Assembly (NCBI GenBank): GCA_947034885.2
Contig: OX344750.2
Location: 11,278,053 to 11,342,052 of the forward strand
Length of the DNA: 64,000 nucleotides
Direction of reading: 5' to 3'
Origin: Thuidium tamariscinum
Taxonomy: Eukaryota > Streptophyta > Bryopsida > Hypnales > Thuidiaceae
The translations under genes were made by a program, and so were the position numbers. The notes below the pieces were generated by a model that was not told where the DNA came from, did no database searches, and saw only the letters and a list, made by a program, of their open reading frames with translations. Shown piece by piece: positions 61,165 through 64,000 of the stretch (its first letter is position 1; the number at the start of each line of letters is the position of its first letter).

Positions 61165-61488
61165 TTGCCTTGCCGTAAGCCTTTCCATCAAACAAGCCTT
61201 GTAATTTTTCATGGTGCAGCTCTTGGATGTAGCTTTGTTGCCAGGAGACTGGAAGATGACGTTCGGTTCTATGCTTGCAGCGATGTTGCATACAAGGAGA
61301 CTCAAACCCTAGAAATCCGAGGCGTGCATCGCACTTTGAAAACGGCTTGGGATGAGAGACCACCATGGATGCGAACAGTGTACTCTGGTAAAGAGGGTGA
61401 GTTTCCCGAACTAATGGTTCTCTCAAAATTTGTTCAGCTATGGGAGGAGGATTTACATGCCATTTCGGATGGTGCTTTGTCAGGGTAG
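61165..61488 (+). CDS. Probable C-terminal exon, unrecognised
   Basis: An open frame of up to 107 codons. The last 75 or so residues look strongly protein-like: they include YACSDVAYKETQTLEIRGVH, AWDERPPWMRTVYSG and GEFPELMVLSKFVQLWEEDL, ending at TAG 61488. The start is uncertain, because an exon beginning after a TTCAG at about 61150 is as likely as ATG 61165. I cannot place it in a family. It ends about 260 bases before the TATA box of the next gene, so it looks like the 3' end of a separate upstream gene. Confidence 0.45.
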   Translation: MPCRKPFHQTSLVIFHGAALGCSFVARRLEDDVRFYACSDVAYKETQTLEIRGVHRTLKTAWDERPPWMRTVYSGKEGEFPELMVLSKFVQLWEEDLHAISDGALSG

Positions 61489-61747
61489 TTGTACTTTACA
61501 GTATCTGGAGGAGGAAACTTAACATCCTTTAAGGCTTCCTTCCTCCAGACCTGATGCTGTGAAGACTCCGCAGATGAAGATCCCTGATCCTGACTTCATG
61601 GTGCTTTTTGGACCCGCTTGAAAATCGCAAACCCTGTGGAGCAAAGCAAGTAGGGCTTGTGAACGCATTTCAAGGACACATATAACTGGATGGAACATGC
61701 AGGCTCTAATAAAAAAATTATGACAAAAGGAATCCTCTTGGGGTTTG

Positions 61748-61755
61748 TATAAATA
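61748..61755 (+). promoter_or_regulatory. TATA box of the CREST-type gene
   Basis: A perfect TATAAATA about 55-65 bases before the first usable ATG (61811), in the gap between two genes. Confidence 0.6.
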
Positions 61756-61810
61756 CACTAGGATTCTCTATACTTTGGTCAGGATTTCGTCGCCTTTGAT
61801 ACAATGTAGA

Positions 61811-63529
61811 ATGCCTGGATTGCGCGACGGATCATCTCCTCATCTCCTGTCCAGTCTGCCATAAGAGATCGGAGACAGATTCTATTACAAATTTCTGATT
61901 ATTTCCAACTTTTGCAACAGGAGATAACACCGTGTTGGAGACTGTCGTCAATGTTGCCACGTCCATTCCTTTCGTCGCCATTGGCCTACGAGTCCCTCGG
62001 TACGTTTTGAGAGTTTTGCACCAATTCTGAACTCTGTCCAAATTCTCAGACTCCTTATTTCCGTACATTTGGTAGAGATGTGTTTAATGTTTGACCCGAT
62101 TCCAAAGCTTTCCTTTCGTGTGCTCTTTAAAATAGTAATGGAACGTTGACATCCGTTGCTGCACTCTATCACTTTTCAAGAATGTTATGTATCCTGTTGG
62201 TGCTCTCGAGAGCACAATATTTCAAGAAGTTAGATATTTGAATGCGTAAGTGGACAAGCTAGAAATAGAAACATAACAATTGGCAGCTAATAATCAAGAA
62301 TAGTACGGAGTAACCAACAAATCAATTTGTTTCCTTAAAAAATAGGGTACGACTTTCTTATTTCTATTGGTACTTTTTATTTCCTTAAAGCTTCCTAAAT
62401 GATTTCTTTCATTCGTTAAGATATCGAAGCAACCTCCTCTGACTACTTGGGCACTTCGGGGTGAAGATTGATGGGCAAGATTATCTACAAGACAAGCAGA
62501 AGTTTGCCCTTCTATATGGAATTTTGTGTCGTGGTTGTGTCTTTTAAAAGTGGTTCCTAATGTTGCACAGACTCCGGTTATTCAAATACTTGAGATCTTT
62601 TACAGGAAGAGTTTCTCGACTACAATGTATTCCAATTCATTGATTGGGGTAGGCATGGCTTCAACCTTGTATCACACGTCCCGTGGTGAGGCTCGGAAAG
62701 GTACAAGATGGGGGGATTATGCGATGATTGCCACTTCGTCTATGGTAAACCTCCGATGTAGCTTCTCCCCTCGTAATTGAGCTGTCATTTCAAAAAGTGT
62801 AGCTTTAAATTACACATAGTATATGGTTATCCGTTTTGCAATTTGCATGCTCATAATAACTAGACCACCAGAAATTCAATTCCAGAACCTCTTCATCCAA
62901 AGTGCTGAAGGAGTGTATATTCTATGGTGGCAGTGCATGTCATCGGCTGTGCAGCAGCAGGACAGCAAGCACTCTAAGGCTTTGATGCTTGCTTCTGTCA
63001 TGATGCTCCCATTCCAGCCCCTGCTTGTTGCTGCCATACACACAGGTCTTTCGGAGGTAATGTTTCAATTCCTAAAACAAGTTCATTGTATTCGTAAATT
63101 TTACCCAGTCGAATAATATGTATTTCATAATGGACACAAGATCCAGATTCAAAACAATCTACTAGAAAGAGCCACTCAAGACTGTTGAAAGTCATGGGAA
63201 TGGGTTCATATTGTAGCCATTGAAAATGTTCTTATTCTAATTTTTTGGCACGCATAATGCAGAAAATCACCAACCTTTTGCGACTACTTCCTTTGCATTT
63301 TTCATTAGAATGTAACCTTTTCACATTTTTTGTGTAGGCTACGTTTGCTAGGAAGGTGATTGAGAATCCAAAGCTTCGAGGGGCACATGCTCTGCACACA
63401 GCATCCTCCCTGGTTGGCGGCGCACTGTTTATTGCAGACGACGTCTTCCCAGACGCACCATACATTCATGCTGCTTGGCATCTTGCAGCAGCTGTCGGTG
63501 TAATGACAATCAACACTCTCATTGATTAA
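61811..63529 (+). CDS. CREST-superfamily membrane protein, spliced
   Basis: Supported coding exons: 61921-61999, 62606-62744, 62934-63056 and 63338-63529. Each has AG before it and GT after it (the last ends in TAA), and all phases agree. The joined product has hydrophobic segments at VVNVATSIPFVAIGL, SLIGVGMASTLY, LMLASVMMLPFQPLLVAAI, LVGGALFIADD and AAWHLAAAVGVMTIN. The residues S-T-L-Y-H (S-x3-H), the D of RWGDYAMI and H-A-A-W-H (H-x3-H) match the metal-binding signature of the CREST superfamily (alkaline ceramidases, PAQR receptors, Per1). A membrane-bound, metal-dependent lipid hydrolase role is therefore likely; the substrate is unknown. Exon 1 is uncertain: ATG 61811 to 61853 fits the phase but uses a weak donor (GTCTGC) and a 67-base intron. 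With it the product is about 191 residues. TTAAAGGTAGGG after the stop suggests a possible 3' UTR intron. Confidence 0.8.
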
Positions 63530-64000
63530 AGGTAGGGACACTCAAAATCGCCCCTTTTTCTGTTAAGCGTAATTCCTACTATAAGACTGGTTCCATGGGG
63601 TCTGTTTTAGGTGGTGCTTCCTGAATGCTTTGGAGATTGAAGACTTACTGTATAAGGTGTGGAACTCCCTTTCATTATAAACAGAAATTTTAGGATAGTT
63701 GAGGGTGTCTCATTCACCTGTACATGTACCATAGCCTCCTTGAAGGGATGTGCATTCAAGATCATTCCTTTTTGCAACTGATCATAGTTTCTATGACTAT
63801 GCAATTGAAATGTTTTATCGGTTCTTATTGTTAATTGAAAGAGGATTACAATGCATTTTAACATGCATTATTTGCAGTCTGAACAAGTAATGAATTTTTA
63901 ATGTTCTGAATATAGTTGTACCATAAATCGATTTCTTGCTCAGATGGTTTTTTCTTGCATCCTCATAATACACATCTTCATTGTAGGCAAATTTCTAGGT
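63530..64000 (+). other. 3' UTR and downstream region of the CREST-type gene
   Basis: A donor-like AAAG|GTAGGG at 63531 and an acceptor-like TGTTTTAG before 63612 would remove about 80 bases from the 3' UTR. The rest is AT-rich with no further gene before the window ends. Confidence 0.4.

Noticed and set aside
61024..62172. Minus-strand frames of 74-109 codons between 61.0 and 62.2 kb
   Set aside because: They overlap plus-strand exons with stronger coding signals and correct splice borders, and show no domain.

Overview
The window looks like nuclear DNA of a land plant or close streptophyte relative. It is very AT-rich and gene-poor. It has plant-style exons with GT/AG borders, TATA boxes, a telobox-like AAACCCTAGGGTTT, and dense nested miniature DNA transposons. 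I cannot name the species. No rRNA, tRNA, CRISPR array or bacterial operon was seen, and no LTR-retrotransposon coding region was recognised.

Region 1 (about 1.37-9.3 kb) is the most unusual part. Two convergent genes face each other across about 4 kb of AT-rich DNA. On the left is a protein-kinase-like gene (1766-3261, +) that retains its catalytic residues but is split by one frameshift. On the right is an intact 359-residue gene (7451-8530, -) with a C-x2-C-x7-H-x8-H motif, an acidic run and a Gly/Ser/Tyr/Gln-rich tail. Each is preceded by a TATAAG box about 210-220 bases before its ATG. Outside each promoter lies a GC-rich array of GGACGG-type repeats, and the two arrays are in opposite orientation. 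No transposase is recognisable. I read this as a candidate undescribed two-gene mobile element or selfish unit; the mobile reading is inference.

Region 2 (9.3-52.5 kb) has no convincing gene. It is a layered bed of non-autonomous elements. (a) A TTAA-flanked family with CCCCTAAAGGACC-type ends (piggyBac-like signature); one copy is inserted inside another at a TTAA. (b) A TAA-flanked family with GAGCATCCCCATGCC ends (PIF/Harbinger-like), with three copies joined end to end. (c) A foldback family with arms of up to about 430 bp. (d) A family of about 300 bp with GAGGCCTC-type ends. (e) One hAT-like MITE with an 8-bp duplication. Between them lies AT-rich DNA with a recurring CAAATTGACTAAGT-like motif. 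Two long hairpins stand out, at 48.06-48.15 kb and 52.51-52.67 kb.

Region 3 (52.7-64 kb) holds the ordinary genes. An intronless THEP1/NTPCR-type NTPase (54228-55046, -) is followed by about 1.4 kb of probable 3' UTR. An unrecognised gene-like stretch lies at 59.9-61.5 kb. Next is a spliced membrane protein gene (61811-63529, +; four supported exons plus an uncertain first one) carrying the S-x3-H, D and H-x3-H residues of the CREST hydrolase superfamily. The genes of regions 1 and 3 show no shared pathway.
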